From: Streptomyces laurentii
GTDB lineage: Bacteria; Actinomycetota; Actinomycetes; Streptomycetales; Streptomycetaceae
Direction of reading: 5' to 3'
Length of the DNA stretch: 64,000 nucleotides
NCBI GenBank assembly: GCA_002355495.1
Contig: AP017424.1
Span: forward strand, 5,211,501 to 5,275,500
The notes below the pieces were generated by a model. That model was not told the origin of the DNA and did not search any database. It saw only the letters and a program-made list of their open reading frames with translations. The position numbers and the translations under genes were made by a program. Shown piece by piece: positions 48,329 to 57,572 of the stretch. Positions within the stretch are counted from its first letter, which is position 1, and every line of letters begins with the position of its first letter.

Positions 48329-48958
48329 ATGATCGTGCTGCAGCCCGTCGTGGAGACCTGTCCCGCCGAGGGCTTCGACCTCTGGCCGGTGGCCCCGTAC
48401 GAGCCCTACGGCTTCCTTCCGCTGAGCGGCGCGATGAGCCCCGCCGAGGTGGGCCTGGCGGTGATGTGCGTTGCCGCCTGCAACAACGTCGAGGAGGCGC
48501 CCCGGAGCGGGGATCCGCTCGGAGACTTCCTGCGTGGACTGCTCACCCTGGACGACCTGTACGCGGCCGGCGGCCTGCGGGTCACCGAGACCGCCACCGG
48601 CCTCGCCCTGACACCGGGCTGCCGCAACGGCCTGGACGAGCGCGGCGATTGGGACGCGCTCCTCGATGTCCGCGGCCGGGCCGGCTTCGGCCACGATCCC
48701 TCCCCGCTCGCCGAACGCGTCGGCGACACGGTGCGCCTGACCCCCGACACCGAGCAGCCGGACAGCCCCGTGATCGAACTGCCCGCCGACGCGCTGCCCT
48801 CGCTGCTCGCGGGCGCGGAACGCGACCTGGCCGACTTCCTCCGCCTGGCGGCCGTCTGGGCACCCGCGCACCTCGCCGACCACGCCGCCCCGGTGACCGC
48901 CGCCCTCGCCCGCGCCCTCGCCGTGCCCCTCGGCACCGAACCCGGCGGGCTCGGCTGA
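48329..48958 (+). CDS. Hypothetical protein
   Basis: A 209-aa soluble, acidic, mixed alpha/beta protein beginning MIVLQPVVETCPAEGFDLWPV. No membrane segment and no catalytic motif I recognise; leucine-rich helices toward the C-terminus (DLADFLRLAAVWAPAHLADH). Codon usage is typical. Divergent from the methyltransferase gene with 73 bases between. Confidence 0.68.
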   Translation: MIVLQPVVETCPAEGFDLWPVAPYEPYGFLPLSGAMSPAEVGLAVMCVAACNNVEEAPRSGDPLGDFLRGLLTLDDLYAAGGLRVTETATGLALTPGCRNGLDERGDWDALLDVRGRAGFGHDPSPLAERVGDTVRLTPDTEQPDSPVIELPADALPSLLAGAERDLADFLRLAAVWAPAHLADHAAPVTAALARALAVPLGTEPGGLG

Positions 48959-49052
48959 GCGTCGCCGGAGGGCGGGTCATACCCGGGTCTGATGCCGCGG
49001 TCCATTCCCTGCTCCGACGCCCTCGGGGAGGGCCGCGGGGCATCGTCGGGGC

Positions 49053-49841
49053 ATGACGAATCGAACGGTCTTCGTGGGGACGTGGGGGCAGGGCGTCGGC
49101 GGCCGGCTGCGCACCGCGCTCCCCGTGGAGCAGATGGGCGTGTCCGGCTTCCCCGGCCGATGGGTGGGCGGCACCGCGATGGTGCTGGGCCCGCTCCTGA
49201 TGCTGGCCGGGGCACTCCTGCGGGTGCGCGTCCCCTTCTTCTATCCCGACCAGCTCGCCGCGTACCAGGACCATCCGACGCTGATGGCGAGTGCGTACGG
49301 GCTGTTCGCCGCCGGCACCGTGCTGCTCTGGCCCGCCGCGGCCGTCCTCGCGGCCCGGATCGGCGCGCGGAGCGCGGGCTGGGGCCTGTGGGGCGGAACG
49401 CTGGTCGTCTTCGGCCTGTTCGCCCGGACCTTCCACGCGGGGGTGGACCACGAGGCGTTCCAACTGGCCCGATCCCAGGGCGCGGTGGCCGCCACCGAGG
49501 CGGTGTCCGCCGGCTACGGCGCCTTCCATGTCTTCGCCACGCTGAATCTCGCCATCCTCGCCGGCTGGATCGTCCTCGCTCTCGGCGCCTGGCGCACCCG
49601 CGTCCTGGGCCCGGTGCGGGCCGCCGCGCTCGGCCTGACGGCGATGCTGCCGCTCGGGGTCCTCAAGGGCACGACGCCGCTGTCGCTGGTGGCCCTGGCC
49701 GGGCTGTGCGCCGGGCTGGTGCCCCTGGGCCTCGCCCTGCTGCGCGAGGGGCCGCGGCCGAGGCGGGCGACGGTGCTGCGCTGGGTGCCGCTGACCGTGG
49801 TGGCCCTCGCGGCGATGACGCTGATCGGACAGGTTGGCTGA
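49053..49841 (+). CDS. Multi-pass membrane protein upstream of a two-component system
   Basis: A 262-aa protein with about seven hydrophobic helices (for example GTAMVLGPLLMLAGALL, LFAAGTVLLWPAAAVLAARI, LWGGTLVVFGLFARTF). No domain of known function. Its stop directly touches the GTG of the sensor kinase gene (TGAGTG), so it is in one operon with the kinase and regulator and may be their sensory partner or target. Confidence 0.75.
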   Translation: MTNRTVFVGTWGQGVGGRLRTALPVEQMGVSGFPGRWVGGTAMVLGPLLMLAGALLRVRVPFFYPDQLAAYQDHPTLMASAYGLFAAGTVLLWPAAAVLAARIGARSAGWGLWGGTLVVFGLFARTFHAGVDHEAFQLARSQGAVAATEAVSAGYGAFHVFATLNLAILAGWIVLALGAWRTRVLGPVRAAALGLTAMLPLGVLKGTTPLSLVALAGLCAGLVPLGLALLREGPRPRRATVLRWVPLTVVALAAMTLIGQVG

Positions 49842-51044
49842 GTGATCGCGTACGGATACCGTCCGGGGGTGAAGACCACGGGCGGCGCGCACCTCCCGCT
49901 CCTCGACCTCGCCACGGGAGCGGTCCTGACGGCGGTCTACGTCGGCTTCGCCCGGATGGACGCCGAGGACGGCCAGGCGTACTTCACCGGCCCGTTCTGG
50001 CTGGGCTGCCTGATCGCCGCGGCGGTCGGCCTGCCCCTCGCCGTACGCCGTCGCCGGCCGCTGCCCGTGCTCGGCGTGATCCTCGCCGCGCTGGTGGCCG
50101 CCTCGTTCCTGGACCTGGTGCGTGAGCCGTACGCGGCGGCCGGCCTGGCGGCCTACCTGGTCGGTCTCGCCGAACCCGCGCGCCGTTCCGTGCCCGCCCT
50201 CGCCCTCGCGCCGGCGGTGGCGGGCGGCGCGGTCTACCTCGACGCGGCGGTGGTCACGCCGACCGAGGACCCCCAAGGAGCCCTCGGCCTGGTCGCGCTC
50301 GTGGTGCTGGTGATCGGCGGCGCCTGGAGCGCGGGCTTCGTCGTGCGGGGCCGGCGGGCCGAGGCCCGGCGGCGGCAGCGGCTGCGGGCGGAGCGGGCCC
50401 TGGAGGAGGAACGCCTCCGGATCGCCCGGGAGTTGCACGACATCGTCTCGCACAACCTCAGCCTCATCGCCGTCAAGGCGGGCGTCGCCGCCCATGTCGG
50501 GGACGCCGATCCGCGGGAGGCGGTGGCCGCGCTGAAGGTCATCGAGGAGACGAGCCGCTCCGCGCTGGCCGAGATGCGGCGCACGCTGGGTGTCCTGCGC
50601 GGCCAGGACGCGCCGCTCGTACCGGCGCCGGACCTCGGCGGCCTCGACGCGCTGGCCGGCGAGGCGCGACGGGCCGGGGTGGACGTCGATCTGGAGGTCC
50701 GCGGCCTGGAGACGCAGGGAGCGGCCGGCCTCACCGAGAGCCTGCGGACGACCGTCTACCGGATCGTCCAGGAGGCGGTCACCAACGTCGCGCGGCACGC
50801 CGCCCCGACCCGCTGTGCGGTCAGGGTCGTGGCGGACGCCCGCGAGATACGCGTCGACGTCACCGACGACGGTCCGCCGGCCGGCCGCGGCCGGCCCCGC
50901 CGCCGGCTGCCGGGCGGGCACGGTCTGATGGGCATGCGGGAGCGGGCCCTGCTGTACGACGGCACCTTCGAGGCCGGACCCCGGCCGGAGGGCGGCTTCG
51001 CGGTGTCCGTCCGGCTGCCGAGGGACAGGGAGCACCCCGTATGA
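49842..51044 (+). CDS. NarL/DesK-type sensor histidine kinase
   Basis: A 400-aa kinase with about five membrane helices in the first 165 residues and no large extracytoplasmic loop, then a HisKA_3 dimerisation helix with H199 in ARELHDIVSHN, and an HATPase domain (TVYRIVQEAVTNVARHA; GHGLMGMRERA). A GTG 27 bases downstream is an alternative start. It overlaps its response regulator by 4 bp (ATGA). Signal unknown; the intramembrane-sensing layout is common for envelope-stress kinases. Confidence 0.9.
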   Translation: MIAYGYRPGVKTTGGAHLPLLDLATGAVLTAVYVGFARMDAEDGQAYFTGPFWLGCLIAAAVGLPLAVRRRRPLPVLGVILAALVAASFLDLVREPYAAAGLAAYLVGLAEPARRSVPALALAPAVAGGAVYLDAAVVTPTEDPQGALGLVALVVLVIGGAWSAGFVVRGRRAEARRRQRLRAERALEEERLRIARELHDIVSHNLSLIAVKAGVAAHVGDADPREAVAALKVIEETSRSALAEMRRTLGVLRGQDAPLVPAPDLGGLDALAGEARRAGVDVDLEVRGLETQGAAGLTESLRTTVYRIVQEAVTNVARHAAPTRCAVRVVADAREIRVDVTDDGPPAGRGRPRRRLPGGHGLMGMRERALLYDGTFEAGPRPEGGFAVSVRLPRDREHPV

Positions 51045-51739
51045 CCGACGAGCCCCTCCGGGTGCTGGTCGCCGACGACCAGGCGATGGTGCGCGGCAGC
51101 TTCCGGGTCCTCGTGGAGCACACGCCCGGCATGACGGCCGTGGGAGAGGCCGCGAACGGCGCGGAGGCCGTCGAGCTCGCCCGCCGCGAACGCCCGGACG
51201 TCGTCCTGATGGACATCCGCATGCCGGAACTCGACGGCGTCGAGGCCACCCGCCGCATCTGCGCCGACCCGGACCTGGCCGGCACGCGGGTCCTCGTCCT
51301 CACCACCTTCGACCTGGACGAGTACGTGTACGGCGCCCTGCGCGCGGGCGCGGCGGGCTTCCTCCTCAAGGACACCCCGCCGACCGACGTCCTCACCGCC
51401 GTCCGGGTCGTCGCAGCGGGCGACTGCCTGCTCGCACCCTCGGTGACGGGCCGGCTGATCGCCGAATTCGCCCGCCGCCCGGAACCGGGACGGCCGCCCG
51501 CCCAGGCCCTGGACGGGGTGACGGACCGGGAGCTGGAGGTGCTCGGCCTCATCGCCCGCGGCCTGTCCAACACGGAGCTCGCCGCGCACCTCCACCTGAG
51601 CCTGGCCACGGTCAAGACCCACATCGGCCGCCTACTCGCCAAACTCCGCGCCCGCGACCGCGCCCAGCTCGTCATCGTCGCCTACGAGACGGGCCTGGTC
51701 ACCGCCCGCGCCCACGTCCCCGGCCACGCGCCGTCCTGA
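51041..51739 (+). CDS. NarL/FixJ-family response regulator
   Basis: A 232-aa regulator: receiver domain (1-120) with phospho-acceptor D58 in VVLMDIRMPELDG and the lysine region AGFLLKDTPP, then a LuxR-type HTH (about 160-215, LSNTELAAHLHLSLATVKTHIGRLLAKL). Partner of the overlapping kinase gene. Followed by a hairpin terminator. Confidence 0.93.
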   Translation: MTDEPLRVLVADDQAMVRGSFRVLVEHTPGMTAVGEAANGAEAVELARRERPDVVLMDIRMPELDGVEATRRICADPDLAGTRVLVLTTFDLDEYVYGALRAGAAGFLLKDTPPTDVLTAVRVVAAGDCLLAPSVTGRLIAEFARRPEPGRPPAQALDGVTDRELEVLGLIARGLSNTELAAHLHLSLATVKTHIGRLLAKLRARDRAQLVIVAYETGLVTARAHVPGHAPS

Positions 51740-51756
51740 CCCCGCACGGGTACACC

Positions 51757-51791
51757 GAAGGGGCCCGGCCGGCGAGCGGTCGGGCCCCTTC
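51757..51791. terminator. Bidirectional terminator between response regulator and sodN
   Basis: gaaggggcccg / cgggccccttc, 11-bp stem, loop 13; serves the convergent regulator and sodN transcripts. Confidence 0.75.
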
Positions 51792-51814
51792 AGGGCAGGT
51801 GGAGAGACGGAAGG

Positions 51815-52210
51815 TCAGGCCTTCTTGGTCTCCCAGAAGATGCGGTCGATCTCGGCGATGAGCTCCAGCGCCTTCTCGCCCGTCTTCGGGTCCGTCGACG
51901 CCTTGGCGGCCGAGAGGGCCTTCAGGGTGTCGTTGACGAGCACGTGCAGCTCGGGGTACTTCTCGAAGTGCGGGGCCTTGAAGTAGTCGCTCCACAGCAC
52001 CGAGACGTGGTGCTTGGCGAGCTCCGCGCGCTGCTCCTTGATGACAGTGGCGCGGGCCTGGAAGTGCACGTCCTGGTTGGCGGACATCTTCTCCTGGACG
52101 GCCTTGACCGACTCGGCCTCGATGCGGGCCTGGGCCGGGTCGTACACGCCGCAGGGGAGGTCGCAGTGGGCGCTGACCTTCACCTTGGGGGCAAACAGGC
52201 GGGAGAGCAT
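51815..52210 (-). CDS. sodN: Nickel superoxide dismutase
   Basis: A 131-aa cytoplasmic superoxide dismutase. A 14-residue leader (MLSRLFAPKVKVSA) is followed by the nickel hook HCDLPC: after cleavage the mature protein starts at His1 with Cys2 and Cys6 as ligands (H15, C16 and C20 of the precursor). The length equals that of S. coelicolor SodN. Leader removal needs the protease encoded divergently (sodX). In Streptomyces nickel status controls sodN through the Fur-family protein Nur, which is not in this window. Confidence 0.97.
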   Translation of the reverse strand: MLSRLFAPKVKVSAHCDLPCGVYDPAQARIEAESVKAVQEKMSANQDVHFQARATVIKEQRAELAKHHVSVLWSDYFKAPHFEKYPELHVLVNDTLKALSAAKASTDPKTGEKALELIAEIDRIFWETKKA

Positions 52211-52352
52211 GCGGCTGTCCTTCCTCGTGATCGTCTTTTCAGGTGGGACATTACTCGGTGAGAAGGGTGTTTTCGTGAGCGCCCCCTGGGGCTTAGGACA
52301 AAAGTCCAGGGTCAGGATGGGACTCGTGGACGACTGGACCGGGAGGTATCCA

Positions 52353-52787
52353 ATGGTGGAATCGGGGCATGCGGCGGGGCAGGAGACCGGGGCCCCGTTC
52401 GGGATCGCCGAGGTGACAGGGGTGTCGATGGTGCCCACCCTGCTCCACGGCGACCAGCTGTTCGTGCACTACGGGGCACGACTGCGGCCCGGGCAGGTGG
52501 CCGTGCTGCGGCATCCGCTCCAGCAGGATCTGCTCATCGTGAAGCGGCTGGTGGAGCGGCGGGACGCCGGATGGTGGGTGCTCGGCGACAACCCGGACAC
52601 GGAGGGGGACAGCCGGGTCTTCGGGGCCGTACCCGAGCCGTTGGTCCTCGGGCGGGTGCGGGCGCGGTACCGGCCCGTCACCCCGGGGCGTCAGCGCTCG
52701 GCCGGGGTGCTGCTGGCCTGGCTGCTGTCCTCGGTGCGGCCGGTGCGTTCGGCCTCCGCCGCCTCCTGGCGTTTGCGGGCGCGGTAG
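52353..52787 (+). CDS. sodX: Nickel-type superoxide dismutase maturation protease
   Basis: A 144-aa signal-peptidase-like (S24/S26) serine protease that removes the SodN leader. The Ser-Lys dyad is S25 (TGVSMVPTL) and K64 (LLIVKRLV); the later S26 box is GDNPDTEGDSRVFG. ATG at 52353 follows GGAGG by 6 bases; an ATG at 52317 is an alternative start. No membrane helix, so it works in the cytosol. The last 97 bases run antisense into the convergent CGNR gene. Confidence 0.93.
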   Translation: MVESGHAAGQETGAPFGIAEVTGVSMVPTLLHGDQLFVHYGARLRPGQVAVLRHPLQQDLLIVKRLVERRDAGWWVLGDNPDTEGDSRVFGAVPEPLVLGRVRARYRPVTPGRQRSAGVLLAWLLSSVRPVRSASAASWRLRAR

Positions 52788-53320
52788 GCGGCCACGTTGG
52801 CGCGGGTGGCGCAGCGGTCGGAGCAGTAGCGGCGGGAGCGGTTGGTGGAGGTGTCGAGGTAGGCGTTGCGGCAGGGCGCGGCCTGGCACAGGCCGAGCCG
52901 ATCGGCGCCGAACTCTGTCAGGTGGATGGCCAGCCCCATGGCGGCGATGGCGGCGAACCCCGCGGTCGCGTTCGACGGGTGGTCGGCGAGGTGCATGTGC
53001 CAGCGCGGCCGGCCCTCCTCGTCGAGGAAGTCGTGGCCGGAGATCTGCGGGCTGACCGGGAACTCCAGGAGGAGCGAGTTCAGCAGGTCCACCGCCTGGG
53101 TGTGGTCGCCCTCGTCCGCCGCCGTGAAGACCGCGCGCAGCCGGGCCCGGACCGAGCGGAACCGCGTCACGTCGGCGTCCGCCACCCGGCGGGACATCTG
53201 CGAGGCCTCGCCGAAGAGTTCGCGGACCGCCTCGACGGAGGTGAGGGAGTCCTTGCCGCGGGCCGGCTCCTCGGTGTTCACCAGACGCACGGCGTAGTCC
53301 GAGTAATAGGCCAGTTCCAC
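52691..53320 (-). CDS. CGNR zinc-finger / ABATE-domain regulator
   Basis: A 209-aa protein with an N-terminal ABATE-like region (LVNTEEPARGKDSLTSVEAVREL) and a C-terminal CGNR zinc finger: LCQAAPCRNAYLD and RRYCSDRCATRANVAAYRARKR supply four cysteines and a basic DNA-contact helix. Usually a transcription regulator; no ligand known. Starts with GTG. Overlaps sodX tail to tail and is divergent from the methyltransferase gene, which it may control. Confidence 0.85.
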   Translation of the reverse strand: MELAYYSDYAVRLVNTEEPARGKDSLTSVEAVRELFGEASQMSRRVADADVTRFRSVRARLRAVFTAADEGDHTQAVDLLNSLLLEFPVSPQISGHDFLDEEGRPRWHMHLADHPSNATAGFAAIAAMGLAIHLTEFGADRLGLCQAAPCRNAYLDTSTNRSRRYCSDRCATRANVAAYRARKRQEAAEAERTGRTEDSSQASSTPAER

Positions 53321-53416
53321 TTGTAGTCCTTACTCCGGCGGGCTAGGGTCGGGGCGGGGGAAGGGTAAGCGACGCTTTCCCTTCGAGGGTATTACGAAGA
53401 GGGTGGAGGCAGAACC

Positions 53417-54178
53417 ATGACCGACACGGCCCCTACGACCGACTGGGCCACCTGGCAGCGCAGCTGGGACCGTCAGCAGGAGTGGTACATGCCGGACCGC
53501 GAGGACCGGTTCCGCGTCATGCTCGACATGGTCGAAGCGGTCGTGGGGCCGGAGCCCCGCGTGCTCGACCTCGCCTGCGGTACGGGAAGTATCACGGACC
53601 GGCTCCTCCGGCGGTTCCCGAATGCCACCAGTACCGGTGTCGACCTCGACCCGGCGCTGCTCACGATCGCCGAGGGCTACTTCGCCGGCGACGAGCGCGT
53701 CAGCTTCGTCACCGCCGACCTGAAGGACCCCGCGTGGACGCGGGCGCTGCCGCACGACACGTACGACGTCGTCCTCACCGCCACCGCGCTTCACTGGCTG
53801 CACAGCGAGCCGCTGGCCGCGCTCTACGGGCAGCTCTCCGGGATCGTCCGCGAGGGCGGCGTCTTCATGAACGCCGACCACATGATCGACGAGACCACCC
53901 CGCGCATCAACGCCGCCGAGCGCGCGATGCGGCACGTCCGGATGGACGCGGAGAAGGCCGCCGGGGTCCTCGACTGGGCCGACTGGTGGGCGCTCGCCGC
54001 GAAGGACCCGGCGCTCGCCGAGCCCACCGCCCGGCGCTACGAGATCTACGGGGAGCACGCCGACGGCGACATGCCCTCCGTCCGCTGGCACGCCGACATC
54101 CTGCGCACCGCCGGGTTCGCCGAGGCCCGCCCGGTCTGGTGCTCGCCCTCCGACACGCTGCTGCTCGCGGTGCGCTGA
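53417..54178 (+). CDS. Class I SAM-dependent methyltransferase
   Basis: A 253-aa methyltransferase with motif I LDLACGTGSI (about residues 49-58), acidic motif II STGVDLDPALL and a tam-like ALHWLHSEPLAALY segment. Similar proteins include trans-aconitate-type methyltransferases, but the substrate is unknown. Divergent from the CGNR regulator (96 bases apart), and closed by a strong hairpin. Confidence 0.85.
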   Translation: MTDTAPTTDWATWQRSWDRQQEWYMPDREDRFRVMLDMVEAVVGPEPRVLDLACGTGSITDRLLRRFPNATSTGVDLDPALLTIAEGYFAGDERVSFVTADLKDPAWTRALPHDTYDVVLTATALHWLHSEPLAALYGQLSGIVREGGVFMNADHMIDETTPRINAAERAMRHVRMDAEKAAGVLDWADWWALAAKDPALAEPTARRYEIYGEHADGDMPSVRWHADILRTAGFAEARPVWCSPSDTLLLAVR

Positions 54179-54236
54179 CCGGGGCGGATGTACGGGCCGG
54201 CGTACGGCGCGGACGTACGGTTCGGGGTACGACGGA

Positions 54237-54267
54237 GGGGGCGGTACGGGATTCCCGTACCGCCCCC
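54237..54267. terminator. Bidirectional terminator
   Basis: gggggcggtacggg / cccgtaccgccccc, 14-bp perfect stem with a 3-base loop, between the convergent methyltransferase and ABC ATPase genes. Confidence 0.9.
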
Positions 54268-54290
54268 TTCCGCGTGTGCGGCGGGCCGTC

Positions 54291-55058
54291 CTACAGCACC
54301 TTGGACAGGAACGCCTTCGTCCGGTCGTGCTGCGGGTCGGTCAGGACGTCGCGCGGGTGGCCGGACTCGACCACCACGCCGCCGTCCATGAACACCAGCG
54401 AGTCGCCCACCTCGCGGGCGAAGCCCATCTCGTGCGTGACGACGATCATCGTCATGCCCGACTCGGCCAGGTCCCGCATGACGTCGAGGACGTCACCCAC
54501 GAGCTCCGGGTCGAGCGCCGAGGTCGGCTCGTCGAAGAGCATCAGCTTCGGCTCCATCGCGAGCGCGCGGGCGATCGCGACGCGCTGCTGCTGGCCGCCG
54601 GAGAGCTGCGAGGGGTAGTTGCCCATCTTCTCGCCCAGGCCGACCCGGTCGAGCAGCCGCTCGGCCCGCTCGCGCGCCACGGCGCGGGCCTCGCCCTTCA
54701 CCTGGATCGGCGCCTCCATGACATTGGCCAGGGCCGTCATGTGCGGGAACAGGTTGAAGCGCTGGAAGACCATGCCGATGTCGCGGCGCTGGAGCGCGAC
54801 CTCGCTGTCCCGCAGCTCGTAGAGCTTGTCGCCCTTCTGGCGGTAGCCCACCAGCTGGCCGTCCACCGAGAGGCGGCCGCCGTCGATGCGCTCCAGGTGG
54901 TTGATGCAGCGCAGGAAGGTCGACTTGCCGGAGCCGGACGGGCCGACCAGGCAGAAGACCTCGCCGTTCGCCACCTCGAGGTCGATGCCCCGGAGGATGT
55001 GCGCGGCACCGTACGACTTGTGGACGCCTTCGGCCTTGACCATGGGCTCGCCGGTCAT
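54291..55058 (-). CDS. Polar amino-acid ABC transporter, ATP-binding subunit
   Basis: A 255-aa ATPase of the GlnQ/HisP class. Walker A GPSGSGKS (39-46), signature LSGGQQQR, Walker B LMLFDEPTSALDPE, and H-loop VTHEMGFA. Start ATG overlaps the permease stop by 4 bp and has GGAGGTG upstream. Last gene of a binding-protein, permease, ATPase operon importing a polar amino acid (glutamate/glutamine or similar). Ends 24 bases before a strong terminator. Confidence 0.95.
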   Translation of the reverse strand: MTGEPMVKAEGVHKSYGAAHILRGIDLEVANGEVFCLVGPSGSGKSTFLRCINHLERIDGGRLSVDGQLVGYRQKGDKLYELRDSEVALQRRDIGMVFQRFNLFPHMTALANVMEAPIQVKGEARAVARERAERLLDRVGLGEKMGNYPSQLSGGQQQRVAIARALAMEPKLMLFDEPTSALDPELVGDVLDVMRDLAESGMTMIVVTHEMGFAREVGDSLVFMDGGVVVESGHPRDVLTDPQHDRTKAFLSKVL

Positions 55059-56038
55059 GCCGACACCTCCGAACGCTTGGTCGTGGTCAGGTTCGCCTTG
55101 ATGCGCTGCCACGGGGTGGGCGGCAGGTTGCGGGTGGACCCGCGGGCGAAACGCCGCTCCAGGTAGTACTGGCCGACACTGAACACGCTGGTCAGCACGA
55201 GGTACCAGATCGAGGCCACGAACAGCATCTCCATCACGGCACCGGCCGTGTTGCCGATGTTCGAGGAGGCCCTCAGCAATTCCGTGTACTGCACGGCCGA
55301 GACCAGGGACGAGGTCTTCAGCATGTTGATGAACTCGTTGCCGGTCGGCGGCACGATGACCCGCATGGCCTGCGGAAGGACGACGCGCCACATGGTCTTC
55401 GGCTGCGACATGCCGAGCGCGTGCGCGGCCTCCGTCTGGCCCTCGTCGACCGACTGGATGCCGGCGCGGACGATCTCCGCCATGTACGCGCCCTCGTTGA
55501 GGCCGAGGCCGAGCAGCGCGACCATGAACGGCGTCATGACGTCGACGGTCTCGTTCTTGTAGATCGGCCCGAGGTTGATGTACTCGAAGATCAGCGACAG
55601 GTTGAACCAGACCAGCAGCTGCACGTACACCGGGGTGCCGCGGAAGAACCAGATGTAGAGCCAGGCGACCGCGCCCGTGACCGGGTTCTTCGACAGGCGC
55701 ATCACGGCGAAGAGGACGCCGAGCACCAGGCCGAGCGCCATGGACGCGACGCTGATGACGATCGTGCTCCACAGGCCGCTGAGGATCGTGCCGTCGAACA
55801 GCTTGCCCCACACCGTGTCCCAGATGATGTTGCCCTGGGAGAAGGCGTAGATCAGCCAGGCGAGCAGCGCGACCACCACGACGGCGCTGACCCAGCGGCC
55901 GTAGTGCCGTACGGGAATGGCCTTGATGGCCTCGTACGGGGTGCCGGCGGGCAGGCTCGCGGGGGTGCCCGAGGAGGTCTTCGACAGGCTGGGACCGGAC
56001 GGATCGCCGTCCGGGACCTTGCGGATCTTGTCAGTCAT
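55055..56038 (-). CDS. Polar amino-acid ABC transporter, permease
   Basis: A 327-aa permease of the HisMQ type (His/Glu/Gln/Arg/opine family). A 45-residue Ser/Pro-rich cytosolic N-terminus, about six helices, and the coupling loop EAAHALGMSQPKTMWRVVLPQA. Only one permease is encoded, so it presumably works as a homodimer. Overlaps the ATPase gene by 4 bp and follows the binding-protein gene by 29 bases. Confidence 0.93.
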   Translation of the reverse strand: MTDKIRKVPDGDPSGPSLSKTSSGTPASLPAGTPYEAIKAIPVRHYGRWVSAVVVVALLAWLIYAFSQGNIIWDTVWGKLFDGTILSGLWSTIVISVASMALGLVLGVLFAVMRLSKNPVTGAVAWLYIWFFRGTPVYVQLLVWFNLSLIFEYINLGPIYKNETVDVMTPFMVALLGLGLNEGAYMAEIVRAGIQSVDEGQTEAAHALGMSQPKTMWRVVLPQAMRVIVPPTGNEFINMLKTSSLVSAVQYTELLRASSNIGNTAGAVMEMLFVASIWYLVLTSVFSVGQYYLERRFARGSTRNLPPTPWQRIKANLTTTKRSEVSA

Positions 56039-56067
56039 GACGACTGCCCTTCAGGTGGAGCGGAGGG

Positions 56068-57036
56068 TCACTGACCGGCGTTGACGGTGGCCGACTTCAC
56101 GGCGCTGCCCTCGACCTGCCACTTCTTCAGGACCTCCGCGTAGGAGCCGTCCTTGATGATGGCGTCGAGCGCCTCCTTGATGGCGTCGCGCAGCTGCGTC
56201 CGCTCCTTGGAGACGCCGATGCCGAACAGACCCACGTCGCTCTGGCTGCCGACGACCTCGAAGTCGTTGCCGCCGCCCGAGGTCTTCGCGATGTAAGCGG
56301 CGACCGGGTAGTCGTTGAGGTCGGCCACGGCGCCACCGGCCTTGACGCGGGTCTGCGCCTCGGCGTCGGTGTCGAACTTCTGGATCGTCAGCTTCTTCGA
56401 GCCGCACTTCTTCGCCTGGGCGTTGAAGGTGTCCTCGTAGATGGTGCCGCGCTGGACCGCGACGGTCTTGCCACACACGTCGTCGAGCGACTTCAGACCC
56501 TCCGGGTTGCCCTTCTTCACCAGCAGGGAGACGCCGGAGCTGAAGTAGTCGACGAAGTCGATGCCCTTGCCGATCTTCTTGCCCTCGTCGTCCAGGCCCT
56601 CCTGGCGCTTCTTGTTGTCCGTCATGGACGACATGACCAGGTCCTGGCGGCCGCTGTAGATCGAGGTGATCAGGCCGTCGAAGGTGCCCTGCGCGAACTC
56701 GAAGCGGACACCGAGCTGCTTGCTCAGCGCCTCGGCGATGTCGGGGTCGACACCCACGATCTTGGAGCCCTCGGTGAACTCCATCGGGGCGTACGAGGCG
56801 TCGGAGCCGACCTTGATGACGCCGGCCTTCTGGATGTCCGCCGGGAGCTTGGAGAAGAGGGGCGCCTTGCCGGAGTCGGCGGAGGCCGCGCCGCCCTTGG
56901 GCTGCTTCGCGCCCTCGGTCTGGTCGCCACAGGCGGTCAGCAGCATGGAGCCGGCGACCGCGATGGCGGCGACCGCGGCAAGACGGGAGGTGCGGGTCTT
57001 GGCGACGGCCGTGCTGCGCGTGGAGCGTGCGGTCAT
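56068..57036 (-). CDS. Polar amino-acid ABC transporter, substrate-binding lipoprotein
   Basis: A 322-aa SBP_bac_3 protein. Signal peptide with a twin-basic start and lipobox LTAC near residue 36, an Asp/Ala/Ser linker, and the binding domain with the family patterns YAPMEFTEG, GVDPDIAEALSKQLG and DLVMSSMTDNKKRQ. A Cys pair (VCGKT; KKCGS) may form a disulfide. First gene of the importer operon; its promoter lies in the long divergent region shared with the malic enzyme gene. Confidence 0.93.
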   Translation of the reverse strand: MTARSTRSTAVAKTRTSRLAAVAAIAVAGSMLLTACGDQTEGAKQPKGGAASADSGKAPLFSKLPADIQKAGVIKVGSDASYAPMEFTEGSKIVGVDPDIAEALSKQLGVRFEFAQGTFDGLITSIYSGRQDLVMSSMTDNKKRQEGLDDEGKKIGKGIDFVDYFSSGVSLLVKKGNPEGLKSLDDVCGKTVAVQRGTIYEDTFNAQAKKCGSKKLTIQKFDTDAEAQTRVKAGGAVADLNDYPVAAYIAKTSGGGNDFEVVGSQSDVGLFGIGVSKERTQLRDAIKEALDAIIKDGSYAEVLKKWQVEGSAVKSATVNAGQ

Positions 57037-57572
57037 GGTCGGGTTCCTCCGGCGTGTTCGGGAGTTGCCAGGGGTCGCGTACGAATCTTCGAGCGCCGCG
57101 ACCTCGTGTGATTACGGCATCCTGCCATTTGGACTGCCCGAAACCGACGGCCACGGATGTCAAAATCGGATAACGGGTGGTTCCGGACCCTCGGTGCCCA
57201 GTCCCCCCAAGGCGAAACCTTCTTCGGAGGGTCGCGGGTCACACCGCAAATTCTCCTGCCTATCTCGCTATTCGGACGAGAAGAACACCGTTATTCGGGT
57301 CGGGAAAGCACCTATCCGGACATCCGGTGACGTGTCGAACTCCATCCGTGTGTGGCTGCGCTCGGTATGAGCCACGTCACCGAGGCACTATGAACTCGTG
57401 CACGGGCCGGTCCGTCCGGTAAGAAGGATCCTCACACCCCTCATCCGGGGCTCAGGGCGCGTTGTGCGGCGCGCCCGCGCGGCTGCCCCACACGGCGGCC
57501 GCGGGACCCGCCCACCCCTCCTCAAGAAGGAGTGGCCACCCTCAAATGAAGAAGACTTAAGGGGTCATCCCA
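57037..57572. other. 536-bp intergenic region, ABC importer / malic enzyme
   Basis: Two divergent promoters must lie here. The sequence is less GC-rich than the genes between about 57100 and 57390. I see no convincing gene, RNA element or palindrome. An AAGGGG ribosome-binding site (57559-57564) directly precedes the malic enzyme start. Confidence 0.55.

Noticed and set aside
54291..55811. Single 506-residue fusion of permease-antisense-like sequence and ABC ATPase
   Set aside because: The ATPase family sequence starts at 55058; the part upstream is an out-of-frame reading of the permease gene.
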